In this document: in pieces, positions 35,057-43,345 of the stretch
Position numbering within the stretch: position 1 is the first letter of the stretch
How the letters are laid out: the number at the start of each line of letters is the position of its first letter
Assembly: GCA_900553185.1 (NCBI GenBank)
Contig: USCT01000003.1
Span: 115,711 to 179,710, forward strand
From: an uncultured Bacteroides sp.
GTDB taxonomy: Bacteria > Bacteroidota > Bacteroidia > Bacteroidales > Bacteroidaceae
Length of the DNA: 64,000 nt
Reading direction: 5' to 3'
Position numbers and translations under genes: made by a program
The notes under the pieces: generated by a model
What the model saw: the letters and a program-made list of their open reading frames with translations, nothing else
Databases searched by the model: none
Told to the model about the DNA's origin: nothing

Positions 35057-36547
35057 ATGAAATACCCCCTATTAACAGCTGATGAAGCTGCATCACTGAT
35101 TGAAAACGGAGAAACAATAGGCATCGGAGGATTCTCATCGGTAGGTACTCCCAAGGCAGTTCCGGCAGCCCTGGCACAAAGGGCCAAAGCCTTACACGAA
35201 GCCGGACAACCTTTCCAAGTGGGACTGATTACCGGAGGAGCCACCGGAAATCCCGTAGACAGTGAACTGACACTGGCACACGCCGTTTCCTTCCGCACAC
35301 CGTTTCAGTCGAACAAAGACATGCGTCAGGCCATCAACAACGATGAAATCGCTTATTTCGACGTACACCTGTCACAGATAGGACAAGACGTACGCTACGG
35401 ATTTCTGGGAGAAATACATACGGCACTGGTAGAAGCATCAGAAATTACCGAAGACGGAGAACTGATTCTAAGCACATCGGTAGGGATCACCCCTACTTTG
35501 GTCAAAATGGCCAAACGTGTCATTGTGGAACTCAATACGGCACATAGCGGGAAACTGACCGGCATGCACGACATCTATATACCGGAAACGCCGCCTTACC
35601 GGAAACAAATTCCTATTTACCGCGTAAACGACCGGGCCGGAAGTATCAGCGTAAAAGTAGATCCTAAAAAAGTACTTGGAGTAGTGCTGACCGGCGAGCG
35701 AGACCACATCGGAGCTTTTACGCCCCTGAATGAAACCACCGTACAAATCGGACACAACGTAGCCGACTTCCTGTTGCGCGAATGGAAACGGGGAGCTATT
35801 CCACGGGAGTTTCTTCCGCTGCAATCGGGGGTAGGAAACATCGCCAATGCCGTATTGGGAGCGCTGGGCGATGACAAGAACCTGCCTGCTTTCTCCATGT
35901 TCACAGAAGTCATACAGAATTCTGTCATCGACCTGATGCTGAAAGACCGCATCCACTTCGTCACCGGAAGCTCCCTGACCCTGTCGGAAGACCGGCTGGA
36001 CCTGATGTACGATCACATGGATGTTTTCAAGGAACGGGTACTGCTCCGTCCGCAGGAAATAACAAACCATCCCGAAATGATCCGCCGGCTGGGAATCATT
36101 GCCGTCAATACGGCCCTGGAAGCCGACATATTCGGTAACATCAACAGCACCCACGTACTGGGTAGAAAAATCATGAACGGAATAGGCGGATCGGCCGATT
36201 TTGCCCGGAATGCCTACCTGTCCATCTTTACTACCCCATCGACCGCCAAAGGAGGACTTATTTCATCCATCGTTCCCCAGGTATCTCACACCGACAGCAC
36301 CGAACACGATGTACGTATCATCGTTACCGAACAGGGAGTGGCCGACCTCCGCGGCAAATCGCCGAAGCAACGGGCGGCGTGTATCATCGAAAATTGCGCG
36401 CATCCGGACTACAAGCAATTGCTGTGGGACTACCTGAAACTCTCGGAAGGACAATCCTGCCACACACCGATGTCACTCCGGAACGCCTTGCAGATGCACA
36501 TCGCATTTGCCGAAACGGGCGACATGCATAACACAACATTCCAATAA
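35057..36547 (+). CDS. Acetyl-CoA hydrolase/transferase family, probable succinyl-CoA:acetate CoA-transferase
   Basis: This 496-residue protein spans both halves of the CoA-transferase family I fold. Landmarks include IGIGGFSSVGTPKAVP at the N-terminus and LQSGVGNIANAVLGAL in the middle. The C-terminal half has GIGGSADFARNA and DVRIIVTEQGVADLRGKSP. It moves CoA between short acids such as succinate and acetate, or hydrolyses acetyl-CoA, in the cytoplasm. In propionate- and succinate-forming gut Bacteroidales, the transferase role in the succinate pathway is the likely one. It is a monocistronic unit with a consensus promoter and a strong terminator. Confidence 0.9.
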   Translation: MKYPLLTADEAASLIENGETIGIGGFSSVGTPKAVPAALAQRAKALHEAGQPFQVGLITGGATGNPVDSELTLAHAVSFRTPFQSNKDMRQAINNDEIAYFDVHLSQIGQDVRYGFLGEIHTALVEASEITEDGELILSTSVGITPTLVKMAKRVIVELNTAHSGKLTGMHDIYIPETPPYRKQIPIYRVNDRAGSISVKVDPKKVLGVVLTGERDHIGAFTPLNETTVQIGHNVADFLLREWKRGAIPREFLPLQSGVGNIANAVLGALGDDKNLPAFSMFTEVIQNSVIDLMLKDRIHFVTGSSLTLSEDRLDLMYDHMDVFKERVLLRPQEITNHPEMIRRLGIIAVNTALEADIFGNINSTHVLGRKIMNGIGGSADFARNAYLSIFTTPSTAKGGLISSIVPQVSHTDSTEHDVRIIVTEQGVADLRGKSPKQRAACIIENCAHPDYKQLLWDYLKLSEGQSCHTPMSLRNALQMHIAFAETGDMHNTTFQ

Positions 36548-36554
36548 CCTCTAC

Positions 36555-36606
36555 AGGCTCTCTTTCCGACGTTTTCCTGAAAAAACGGGAAGAGAGCCTT
36601 TTCTTT
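36555..36606 (+). terminator. Terminator of the CoA-transferase gene
   Basis: The stem AGGCTCTCTT pairs with AAGAGAGCCT around a ~25-nt loop and is followed by TTTTCTTT. Confidence 0.85.
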
Positions 36607-36672
36607 CTATTTTTCGACGTTTTTTTTCGGCCAATCCATCCGTTACCACAACAACCTTTTCATATTTTTTTG

Positions 36673-36680
36673 TACCTTTG
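36673..36680 (+). promoter_or_regulatory. -7 element almost touching the RNase Z start codon
   Basis: TACCTTTG ends 5 nt before the ATG at 36686, so transcription would begin at or very near the start codon (leaderless or nearly so). No convincing -33 element was found. Confidence 0.55.
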
Positions 36681-36685
36681 CCTGT

Positions 36686-37600
36686 ATGGGAAACTTTGAT
36701 ATACATATTCTAGGATGCGGTTCGGCCTTACCGACAACCCGCCATCTGGCTACTTCACAGGTACTGAATATCCGTGAAAAATTGTTCATGATAGATTGCG
36801 GAGAAGGCACACAGATACAATTGCGAAAATCCAGACTGAAATTCAGCCGTCTGAATCATATTTTCATTTCACACCTGCACGGCGATCATTGCTTCGGATT
36901 GATTGGACTGATATCGACCTTCGCCATGACTAACCGGACTGCCGATCTCCATATATATAGTCATCCGGAATTACAACGGCTGATGGAGCCTCAACTGGAT
37001 TTTTTCTGCAAGGGAATGCCGTTTCAGGTTATTTTTCATCCGATCAATCCCAAAGAACAAGCCATTATCTACGACGACCGCTCCATCACCGTAGAAACCA
37101 TTCCCCTGAAACACCGGCTTCCTACCTGCGGATTTCTGTTTCGTGAAAAGCCGCTTCCCAATCACATACGGAGAGACATGATCGATTTCTACCAGGTACC
37201 GGTTTACCTGATAAACCGGATCAAAAATGGCGAAGATTTCGTGACCGAAGATGGAACCGTTATTCCCAATGAACGGCTGACTACACCGGCCGATCCGCCA
37301 CGTGCATACGCCTATTGTTCGGATACCGCATATCTGCCCCGAATTACAGAACAGATCAAAGGAGTAGACCTGTTATTCCACGAGGCTACGTTCGCACAGA
37401 CCGAAACCGCCCGCGCCAAAGAAACGTTACATTCCACCGCAAGCCAGGCTGCTCAGATAGCCAGAGACGCAGAGGTTAAACGCCTACTCATCGGACATTA
37501 TTCGGCACGATACGAAGATGAAAGTATCCTCCGGGAAGAAGCATCGGCCATCTTTCCAAACACCATTCTGGCACAGGAAAACCTGAAAATCGAACTATAA
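36686..37600 (+). CDS. rnz: Ribonuclease Z (tRNA 3'-processing endonuclease)
   Basis: This 304-residue metallo-beta-lactamase fold enzyme starts MGNFDIHILGCGSALPT, the normal RNase Z N-terminus. The zinc site SHLHGDHCFGL carries His63, His65, Asp67 and His68. The later YCSDTAY, FHEATFA and IGHYSARY segments supply the remaining ligands. It trims 3' trailers from tRNA precursors, which matters here because the tRNA-Thr in this window does not encode CCA. The start codon is 5 nt downstream of a consensus -7 box. The gene is followed by the ECF sigma operon in the same direction. Confidence 0.95.
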   Translation: MGNFDIHILGCGSALPTTRHLATSQVLNIREKLFMIDCGEGTQIQLRKSRLKFSRLNHIFISHLHGDHCFGLIGLISTFAMTNRTADLHIYSHPELQRLMEPQLDFFCKGMPFQVIFHPINPKEQAIIYDDRSITVETIPLKHRLPTCGFLFREKPLPNHIRRDMIDFYQVPVYLINRIKNGEDFVTEDGTVIPNERLTTPADPPRAYAYCSDTAYLPRITEQIKGVDLLFHEATFAQTETARAKETLHSTASQAAQIARDAEVKRLLIGHYSARYEDESILREEASAIFPNTILAQENLKIEL

Positions 37601-37667
37601 AGTTATTAAAAATCACTAAACACGTTAAACCTCACGATATCAATTTCTGTCTTAAGAAAAGCTACGA

Positions 37668-38234
37668 ATGCACAAAAATACGATGGAAAATTATAACGAA
37701 GATGAAATAACCCGGCAACTGCAGGATTCGACGACCCAACGCAAGGCGTTCGAAGAAGTGGTGAAGCAATACAACCAGCAGTTGTACTGGCAAATCCGAC
37801 GTATGGTACTTTCGCACGAAGATGCCAACGACATATTGCAAAATACATTCATCAAGGCCTGGAGCAATCTTGATTATTTCCGGGGCGAGGCAAGGCTCTC
37901 TACCTGGCTGTATCGGATTGCCCTGAACGAATGCCTGAATTTTCTGAACAAACAGCGTGCACAAAACCAGCTTTCGCTGGACGACTTAGATACGACCTTA
38001 CTGGGCAAGCTGGAAAGTGATCCTTATTTTGACGGTGATGAACTTCAGAAAGAATTCCAGAAAGCCCTGTTACAATTACCCGAAAAACAACGGATCATTT
38101 TCAACTTGAAATACTTCAAGGAAATGAAGTATGAAGCCATTTCCGATATTCTGGGTACCAGCGTAGGAGCACTGAAAGCCTCCTACCACCATGCTGTAAA
38201 GAAAATTGCATCTTTTTTTGAGGAAACCGATTAA
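37668..38234 (+). CDS. ECF-type RNA polymerase sigma factor
   Basis: The protein has 188 residues. Region 2 (about 25-90) contains FEEVVKQYNQQLYWQIRRMVLSHEDA and LQNTFIKAWSNLDYFRG. Region 4 (about 130-185) contains LPEKQRIIFNLKYFKEMKYEAIS and the helix-turn-helix DILGTSVGALKASYHHAVKKI. An internal ATG at 37683 (MENYNEDE) is an equally good start. ECF factors direct polymerase to envelope-stress or nutrient genes and are held by a partner anti-sigma. Here the two genes immediately downstream, a small membrane protein and a secreted protein, would fill those places. No SusC with an STN domain is linked, so this one is unlikely to serve glycan uptake. Confidence 0.92.
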   Translation: MHKNTMENYNEDEITRQLQDSTTQRKAFEEVVKQYNQQLYWQIRRMVLSHEDANDILQNTFIKAWSNLDYFRGEARLSTWLYRIALNECLNFLNKQRAQNQLSLDDLDTTLLGKLESDPYFDGDELQKEFQKALLQLPEKQRIIFNLKYFKEMKYEAISDILGTSVGALKASYHHAVKKIASFFEETD

Positions 38235-38277
38235 ACCATTCGACTGTTTTTTTGTCAAATGAATAAAAGCAACAACT

Positions 38278-38658
38278 ATGAAGGAAGAAAAATTTTTGAT
38301 AGAAAAATGCGGTAAAGAAAATCCTTTCAAAACTCCGGAAGGATATTTCGAGAACATCACGCGCAATATCATGGAACAACTTCCTGAAAGAAAAATTCAA
38401 GCTGTTCCGGAAACAACTCTCTGGCACCGCATCCGCCCATGGGTTTATATGGCCGCCATGTTCTGTGGACTTATTTTCGGAGCCCGCCTGTTTCTTCATG
38501 ATACAGATACGAACCCTCAGGATCCGTCGGCCAGTTTACAATTAAGCAATACCGTATTGCCGGACGAATACATTGATCCGATTCTCGACCAAACCATGAT
38601 GGACGACTACACATTGTATCAGTATCTGTCGGATGCTGATATAGAAATCTATAAATAA
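38278..38658 (+). CDS. Small membrane protein after the sigma factor, possible anti-sigma
   Basis: The protein has 126 residues. The N-terminal cytoplasmic part contains KENPFKTPEGYFENI, a segment recurring in Bacteroidetes proteins next to ECF sigma genes. A single membrane segment (about 47-66) and a ~60-residue periplasmic tail follow. This topology is the one expected of an anti-sigma factor, but no ZAS-type zinc motif is present, so the function is inferred from position only. It lies 43 bp after the sigma gene and 2 bp before the next gene. Confidence 0.75.
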   Translation: MKEEKFLIEKCGKENPFKTPEGYFENITRNIMEQLPERKIQAVPETTLWHRIRPWVYMAAMFCGLIFGARLFLHDTDTNPQDPSASLQLSNTVLPDEYIDPILDQTMMDDYTLYQYLSDADIEIYK

Positions 38659-38660
38659 GT

Positions 38661-39104
38661 ATGTACATGAAAAGAATTATTTACCTTTTGACCCTGATAA
38701 TCTGTTGTTGTGTCACTTCTGTACAGGCACAGAAAAAAATGATGAGCCAGGAAGAATTCAGAAAACGGCAACAAACCTTTCTTACCGAACGGGCCGGACT
38801 GACACAAGAAGAAGCCCAAAAATTCTTTCCCCTCTACTTTGAACTACAGGACAAGAAACATGCCTACAACAAAGAAGCCTGGCAAAAACAAAGGAAAGGA
38901 AAAGAAAATGGCACAACCGAAGCAGAATATGCCAAGATAGTAGAAGATGTACTCCAGATTCGAATCACCATTGACCAGATGGAACTGGAATACGTACGTA
39001 AATACAAGCAGTTCCTGTCTGCAAAAAAAATTTATGAACTACAAAAGGCCGAAATGAAATTCCATAGAGAGCTTCTAAAAAATACCCGAAACAAAAACAA
39101 ATAG
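38661..39104 (+). CDS. Secreted helical protein, Spy/CpxP-like
   Basis: The protein has 147 residues. A signal peptide (through VQAQ, about residue 23) is followed by a charged all-helical body with LTQEEAQKFFPLYFELQDKKHAY. This is the layout of periplasmic Spy/CpxP-like or LTxxQ-type stress proteins. It is third in the sigma-factor operon, 2 bp after the membrane protein. A role as sensor or chaperone partner for the sigma system is inference. An alternative start three codons in (MKRIIYLL) is possible. Confidence 0.78.
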   Translation: MYMKRIIYLLTLIICCCVTSVQAQKKMMSQEEFRKRQQTFLTERAGLTQEEAQKFFPLYFELQDKKHAYNKEAWQKQRKGKENGTTEAEYAKIVEDVLQIRITIDQMELEYVRKYKQFLSAKKIYELQKAEMKFHRELLKNTRNKNK

Positions 39105-39114
39105 AACCTGTCTT

Positions 39115-39165
39115 CCCCGAATTATTGTTATATCGTAAGAGCATATCAATAATCCGGGGATTTTT
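39115..39165 (+). terminator. Terminator of the ECF sigma operon
   Basis: A long stem (CCCCGAATTATTG with CAATAATCCGGGG, near perfect) is followed by five T. Confidence 0.85.
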
Positions 39166-39348
39166 ATGCTTTTACTTCTCAACCTTCCACATCATACGAC
39201 AACGGATAAACTTCCCATTCTGACACGCAATCCTTGCATTTGCCTAAAACCACAAGGCCTATTTATCACTTTCGAAAAGGCTAAAATGTTAAATATGTAC
39301 CAAGAATACCTTTTTTTGACGAAACATGTTGGAAAACATACACTTTTA

Positions 39349-39380
39349 TTGGTGTATTTTTACACTTATAACTAATATTG
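39349..39380 (+). promoter_or_regulatory. Promoter of the arabinose symporter gene
   Basis: TTG-N21-TAATATTG is the best -33/-7 pair, with one mismatch in the -7. A palindromic operator fills the spacer, and a second operator lies just downstream. Confidence 0.55.
39352..39365. promoter_or_regulatory. Candidate AraR operator 1
   Basis: GTGTA-TTTT-TACAC is a perfect palindrome located between the -33 and -7 elements of the symporter promoter. Repressor bound here would block polymerase. Confidence 0.6.
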
Positions 39381-39391
39381 CATTCGAATTA

Positions 39392-39406
39392 GTGTAAACA
39401 ATACAC
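39392..39406. promoter_or_regulatory. Candidate AraR operator 2
   Basis: GTGTA-AACAA-TACAC has the same half-sites as operator 1 with a 5-bp spacer. Its centre is about 40 bp (four helical turns) downstream of operator 1, overlapping the likely early transcribed region. Confidence 0.6.
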
Positions 39407-39487
39407 CAAAAGAAAAACCACCATCCAAGCGATTGAAAAACATAATAACCGAGAATCAAATACACAAATAATTTAAATCAAAAAACT

Positions 39488-41233
39488 ATGAATTGGAATT
39501 CAACTGAATTTATCTGGCTCGACTGGTTTATCCTCGCCATCGGAGTCGTAGCCATTGTATGGGCTGTATACCATGCAGTGAAAAAGGATAAAGAAAAAAT
39601 GAAAGGTGCCGACAGTCAGGACTATCTTTTCGGCAAAGGGGAACCTTGGTACATTATCGGTGCAGCCATCTTTGCAGCCAATATTGGTTCTGAGCACCTT
39701 GTAGGATTGGCCGGTACAGGCGCAAAAGACGGTGTAGGTATGGCACACTGGGAAATGCAAGGCTGGATGATTCTTATTCTTGGATGGCTGTTCGTCCCGT
39801 TCTATCAGCTGTTGAACAATAAAATGGGTAAAATCATCACCATGCCAGACTTTCTGAAATTCCGTTATACACAACGCACCGGTTCATGGCTGTCTATCAT
39901 TACCTTGATTGCATACGTACTGACAAAAGTATCCGTAACAGCATTTACCGGTGGTATCTTCTTTGAATATTTACTCGGACTCCCATTCTGGTGGGGAGCA
40001 CTCGGCCTCATTTTTATCACAGCCGTCTTTACGGTTTTCGGCGGAATGAAAGGAGTAATGACACTTTCTGCCATCCAAACCCCGATTCTGATTATCGGTT
40101 CATTCCTTGTCTTGTTCCTTGGCTTGAATATGCTTGGCGATGGCAGTATCTCAGAAGGATGGTCACAAATGATGGCCGCCTGCAACGCTGCACATGACGG
40201 TTTTGGTACAACTCACATGTTCCATACGGATCCAGCCGACCCGATGTATCCACAATTCCCTGGCTACGTAGTATTCCTTGGAGCATCCATCATCGGTTTC
40301 TGGTACTGGTGTACTGACCAGCATATCGTACAACGTGTGCTCGGACAAACCAAAGGAGAAGACAACCGTAAAGTCATGACACGCGCACGTCGCGGTACCA
40401 TCGCAGCCGGTTATTTCAAACTGCTGCCTGTTTTCATGTTCCTGATTCCGGGCATGGTGGCTTTCGCACTCTCACAAAAAACCGGCAGTAACATCGTAAT
40501 GGACATCACTAATACCCATGACACAGACGGTGCCTTTGCCATGATGGTAAAGAACATCCTGCCTGCAGGTGTGAAAGGTATCGTAACCATCGGCTTCATT
40601 TGCGCCCTTGTTGCCTCACTGGCCGCGTTCTTCAACAGTTGCGCTACATTATTTACAGAAGACTTCTACAAACCAATGAAAAAAGGCATGAGTGAAAGCC
40701 ACTACGTAATGGTAGGCCGAATTGCTACTGTTGTTGTTGTACTCTTGGGATTGGCCTGGATGCCTATCATGATGAACATGGGTAACTTGTATTCTTACCT
40801 TCAAGATATCCAGTCCTTGATTGCTCCTGCCATGGTAGCCGTATTCACTCTTGGCATCTTCTCTAAACGTATCACACCGAAAGCCGGAGAATGGGGACTT
40901 ATCGGAGGATTCCTCATCGGTATGGTACGCTTGTTGACCAATGTACTCACAGACTCTGGCAAAGCAGTTATGGATGGAGCGTTTTGGGAATATACCTCCT
41001 GGTTCTGGCAAACCAACTGGCTTATCTTTGAAGTCTGGTTACTTGTATTCATCATCATCATGATGTACGTTGTATCTATGTTCACCGCCAAACCGACATC
41101 CGAACAAATTGCAGCTATCACATTCACCAGTGATTACAAAAAAGCGATCCGCGAAAGCTGGAATATGTGGGATGTGATTGCTACATTGGGAGTTGTAGTT
41201 CTATGCGCACTATTCTACGCATACTTCTGGTAA
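39488..41233 (+). CDS. Sodium:solute symporter (SSS/SGLT family), probable L-arabinose transporter
   Basis: The protein has 581 residues with about 14 membrane helices. SSS-family landmarks include GAAIFAANIGSEHLVGLAGTGAKDGV near helix 2 and the CTDQHIVQRVLGQTKGEDNR segment. It would bring a sugar into the cytoplasm with sodium. The substrate is inferred from the following genes (aldose epimerase, araR, araD, araA, kinase) and from the shared GTGTA/TACAC operator. It is transcribed alone from a promoter overlapped by two operators, and a terminator separates it from the epimerase gene. Confidence 0.93.
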   Translation: MNWNSTEFIWLDWFILAIGVVAIVWAVYHAVKKDKEKMKGADSQDYLFGKGEPWYIIGAAIFAANIGSEHLVGLAGTGAKDGVGMAHWEMQGWMILILGWLFVPFYQLLNNKMGKIITMPDFLKFRYTQRTGSWLSIITLIAYVLTKVSVTAFTGGIFFEYLLGLPFWWGALGLIFITAVFTVFGGMKGVMTLSAIQTPILIIGSFLVLFLGLNMLGDGSISEGWSQMMAACNAAHDGFGTTHMFHTDPADPMYPQFPGYVVFLGASIIGFWYWCTDQHIVQRVLGQTKGEDNRKVMTRARRGTIAAGYFKLLPVFMFLIPGMVAFALSQKTGSNIVMDITNTHDTDGAFAMMVKNILPAGVKGIVTIGFICALVASLAAFFNSCATLFTEDFYKPMKKGMSESHYVMVGRIATVVVVLLGLAWMPIMMNMGNLYSYLQDIQSLIAPAMVAVFTLGIFSKRITPKAGEWGLIGGFLIGMVRLLTNVLTDSGKAVMDGAFWEYTSWFWQTNWLIFEVWLLVFIIIMMYVVSMFTAKPTSEQIAAITFTSDYKKAIRESWNMWDVIATLGVVVLCALFYAYFW

Positions 41234-41264
41234 TTCATCTAAAAACAAATATGATATTTTAAAT

Positions 41265-41306
41265 AAAAGAGGATATGCAAAATGCTGTATGTCCTCTTTT
41301 GCTTTT
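41265..41306 (+). terminator. Terminator of the symporter gene
   Basis: The stem AAAAGAGGATAT pairs with ATGTCCTCTTTT, with a T-rich tail. Confidence 0.75.
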
Positions 41307-41375
41307 AAGAATGATGGAAAAACATACATTCTATGTTGAAAAACATTCGAAAAAATGAACAAACAATCATTTTAA

Positions 41376-41390
41376 GTGTTACTTTTACAC
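41376..41390. promoter_or_regulatory. Candidate AraR operator 3
   Basis: GTGTT-ACTTT-TACAC is the same motif with one mismatch, 29 bp before the aldose epimerase ATG at 41419. A -7-like TACTTTTA overlaps it (41380-41387). Confidence 0.5.
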
Positions 41391-41418
41391 CATAAATAAA
41401 AACATAAACCAAAGCAAT

Positions 41419-42576
41419 ATGAAAAGCATGAAAAAATCCCTTTTGGGGGCAGGAATAATCCTTTCTGTATTAAGTGGATGTGCTTCCAAACAAGCTCCAG
41501 AACAGAAATTAACCTTATCGGGTCTGGACCCTGCAAACTTTGAAACAATGATAGACGGAACCAAACCTACAAAATTATACACATTAACCAACCCGGCAGG
41601 CATGGAAGTGTGTGTAACAAATTTTGGAGGACGAATCGTTTCAATCATGGTTCCTGACAAAAACGGTAAAATGACAGATGTGGTACTTGGATTCGACAGC
41701 ATCGCTGATTATCAGCATATTCCAAGCGATTTTGGTGCTGCCATCGGAAGATATGCCAACCGAATTAATCAAGGGAAAATAACCATCGACGGACAGGAAA
41801 TCCAACTTCCGCAAAACAATTTCGGACACTGTCTACATGGCGGTCCTACCGGATGGCAATATCAAGTTTATGAAGCCTCACAAAAAAATGACAGTACCCT
41901 GGTATTGACCATGAAATCGACCGATGGTGACAACAACTTCCCCGGAAATGTAGTAGCCCACGTCACATATACCTTAACATCCGACAATGCCATAGATATC
42001 AACTATGACGCAACGACCGATAAGACAACGGTCATCAACATGACCAACCATTCTTACTTCAATCTGAACGGTGATCCTTCCAAACCAGCTACCGACAACA
42101 TTCTTTACATAGCTTCCGATAGCATCACACCGGTAGACAGCACCTTCATGACTACAGGCGAAATGATGGCTGTAAAAGGGACAGAATTTGATTTCAATAC
42201 TCCTACAGCCATTGCGCCAAGAGTGACACAATTTGAAAACGAACAAATAAAGAACGGAAACGGATTCGACCATAACTGGGTCCTGAATACAAAAGGGGAC
42301 ATCAACCAATTGGCCGCCAAACTAACGAGCCCGACAACAGGAATCACACTGGAAGTATATACCAACGAACCTGGTATTCAGGTCTACACTGGAAATTTCC
42401 TGGATGGTACTGTAAAGGGTAAAAAAGGAATTGCCTATCCACAACGCGCTTCCGTATGTCTGGAAACACAACATTATCCTGACAGCCCCAACAAACCACA
42501 GTGGCCTTCTGTCCTGTTGAAACCTGGAGAGACTTACCAAAGCCATTGTATCTTTAAGTTCGGCTGTGAAAAATAA
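41419..42576 (+). CDS. galM: Aldose 1-epimerase (mutarotase), lipoprotein
   Basis: This 385-residue protein has a signal and lipobox VLSGC (Cys21). The GalM fold carries GGRIVSIMVPDKNGK, FGHCLHGGPTGWQ and the catalytic histidine in NMTNHSYFNL. It also has NGFDHNW, and NEPGIQVYTGN holds the base region. It interconverts alpha and beta anomers of free aldoses, here probably arabinose released in the periplasm before uptake. The lipid anchor means it works outside the cytoplasm, unlike classic GalM. It is the first gene of the unit with araR, araD and araA and has its own candidate operator. Confidence 0.92.
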   Translation: MKSMKKSLLGAGIILSVLSGCASKQAPEQKLTLSGLDPANFETMIDGTKPTKLYTLTNPAGMEVCVTNFGGRIVSIMVPDKNGKMTDVVLGFDSIADYQHIPSDFGAAIGRYANRINQGKITIDGQEIQLPQNNFGHCLHGGPTGWQYQVYEASQKNDSTLVLTMKSTDGDNNFPGNVVAHVTYTLTSDNAIDINYDATTDKTTVINMTNHSYFNLNGDPSKPATDNILYIASDSITPVDSTFMTTGEMMAVKGTEFDFNTPTAIAPRVTQFENEQIKNGNGFDHNWVLNTKGDINQLAAKLTSPTTGITLEVYTNEPGIQVYTGNFLDGTVKGKKGIAYPQRASVCLETQHYPDSPNKPQWPSVLLKPGETYQSHCIFKFGCEK

Positions 42577-42662
42577 ACAACGAACCCTTATCAACTAACC
42601 TGAAGGAAACATTGAACCGACACTTACCGGTCATATCAATGTAACCTGTGACCAACAGCATT

Positions 42663-43340
42663 ATGACTGAATATTATAAACAGAACCCCAAGTTCTATGT
42701 AGGCATAGACTGCATTATTTTTGGATTTGACAAGAACCAATTAAACTTGCTTCTTCTGAAAAGAAACTTCGAACCAGCCAAAGGCAGATGGTCTTTGATG
42801 GGAGGATTCATCCAGGAAGGAGAAAGTGCCGACGATGCAGCCAAACGAGTACTGGCCGAACTTACCGGCCTGCAAAATGTATACATGGAACATATCGGGG
42901 CTTTTGGAGCAGTAGACCGCGATCCGGGAGAACGTGTTATCTCACTTGCCTATTATGCCTTGATTAATATCGACGAATACGACCGAGAACTGGTACAACG
43001 GCATAACGCATACTGGGTAAACATCAACGAACTTCCTGAATTGATTTTCGACCATGCGGAAATGGTCAAGAAGGCACAAATGATCATGAAGCAAAAGGCT
43101 CCCAGAGAACCAATTGGATTTAATCTGTTGCCCGATCTTTTTACGTTAACTCAATTACAAACCCTGTATGAAGCGATTTTCGGAGAACCAATGGATAAAC
43201 GAAACTTCCGGAAACGAGTCGCAGAAATGGATTTTATCGAGAAAACAGACAAAATAGATAAAACCGGATCCCGAAGAGGAGCTTATCTGTACAAATTCAA
43301 CGACAAAGCTTATCGGAAAGATCCTAAATTCAAACTTTAA
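42663..43340 (+). CDS. araR: Nudix-fold transcriptional regulator of arabinose use (AraR type)
   Basis: This 225-residue protein starts at the ATG at 42663 (a GTG five codons upstream is less likely). The N-terminal ~140 residues are a Nudix domain, but the catalytic box (48-70) is broken: RE is RV at 62-63 and EE is EL at 66-67, so hydrolase activity is unlikely. The C-terminal ~80 residues form a winged helix (LPDLFTLTQLQTLYEAIFG; KRNFRKRVAEMDFIEK; RRGAYLYKF). This is the architecture of NrtR/AraR regulators. Bacteroides AraR is a repressor released by L-arabinose. It lies between galM and araD and overlaps neither. The GTGTA/TACAC repeats are its likely sites. Confidence 0.92.
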   Translation: MTEYYKQNPKFYVGIDCIIFGFDKNQLNLLLLKRNFEPAKGRWSLMGGFIQEGESADDAAKRVLAELTGLQNVYMEHIGAFGAVDRDPGERVISLAYYALINIDEYDRELVQRHNAYWVNINELPELIFDHAEMVKKAQMIMKQKAPREPIGFNLLPDLFTLTQLQTLYEAIFGEPMDKRNFRKRVAEMDFIEKTDKIDKTGSRRGAYLYKFNDKAYRKDPKFKL

Positions 43341-43345
43341 CCGAT

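Larger units (their letters stand above)
39166..39487 (+). other. Regulatory region upstream of the arabinose symporter
   Basis: These 322 bp have no convincing gene. The right half contains a promoter and two GTGTA/TACAC inverted repeats, described separately. The left half shows nothing I can identify. Confidence 0.55.
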
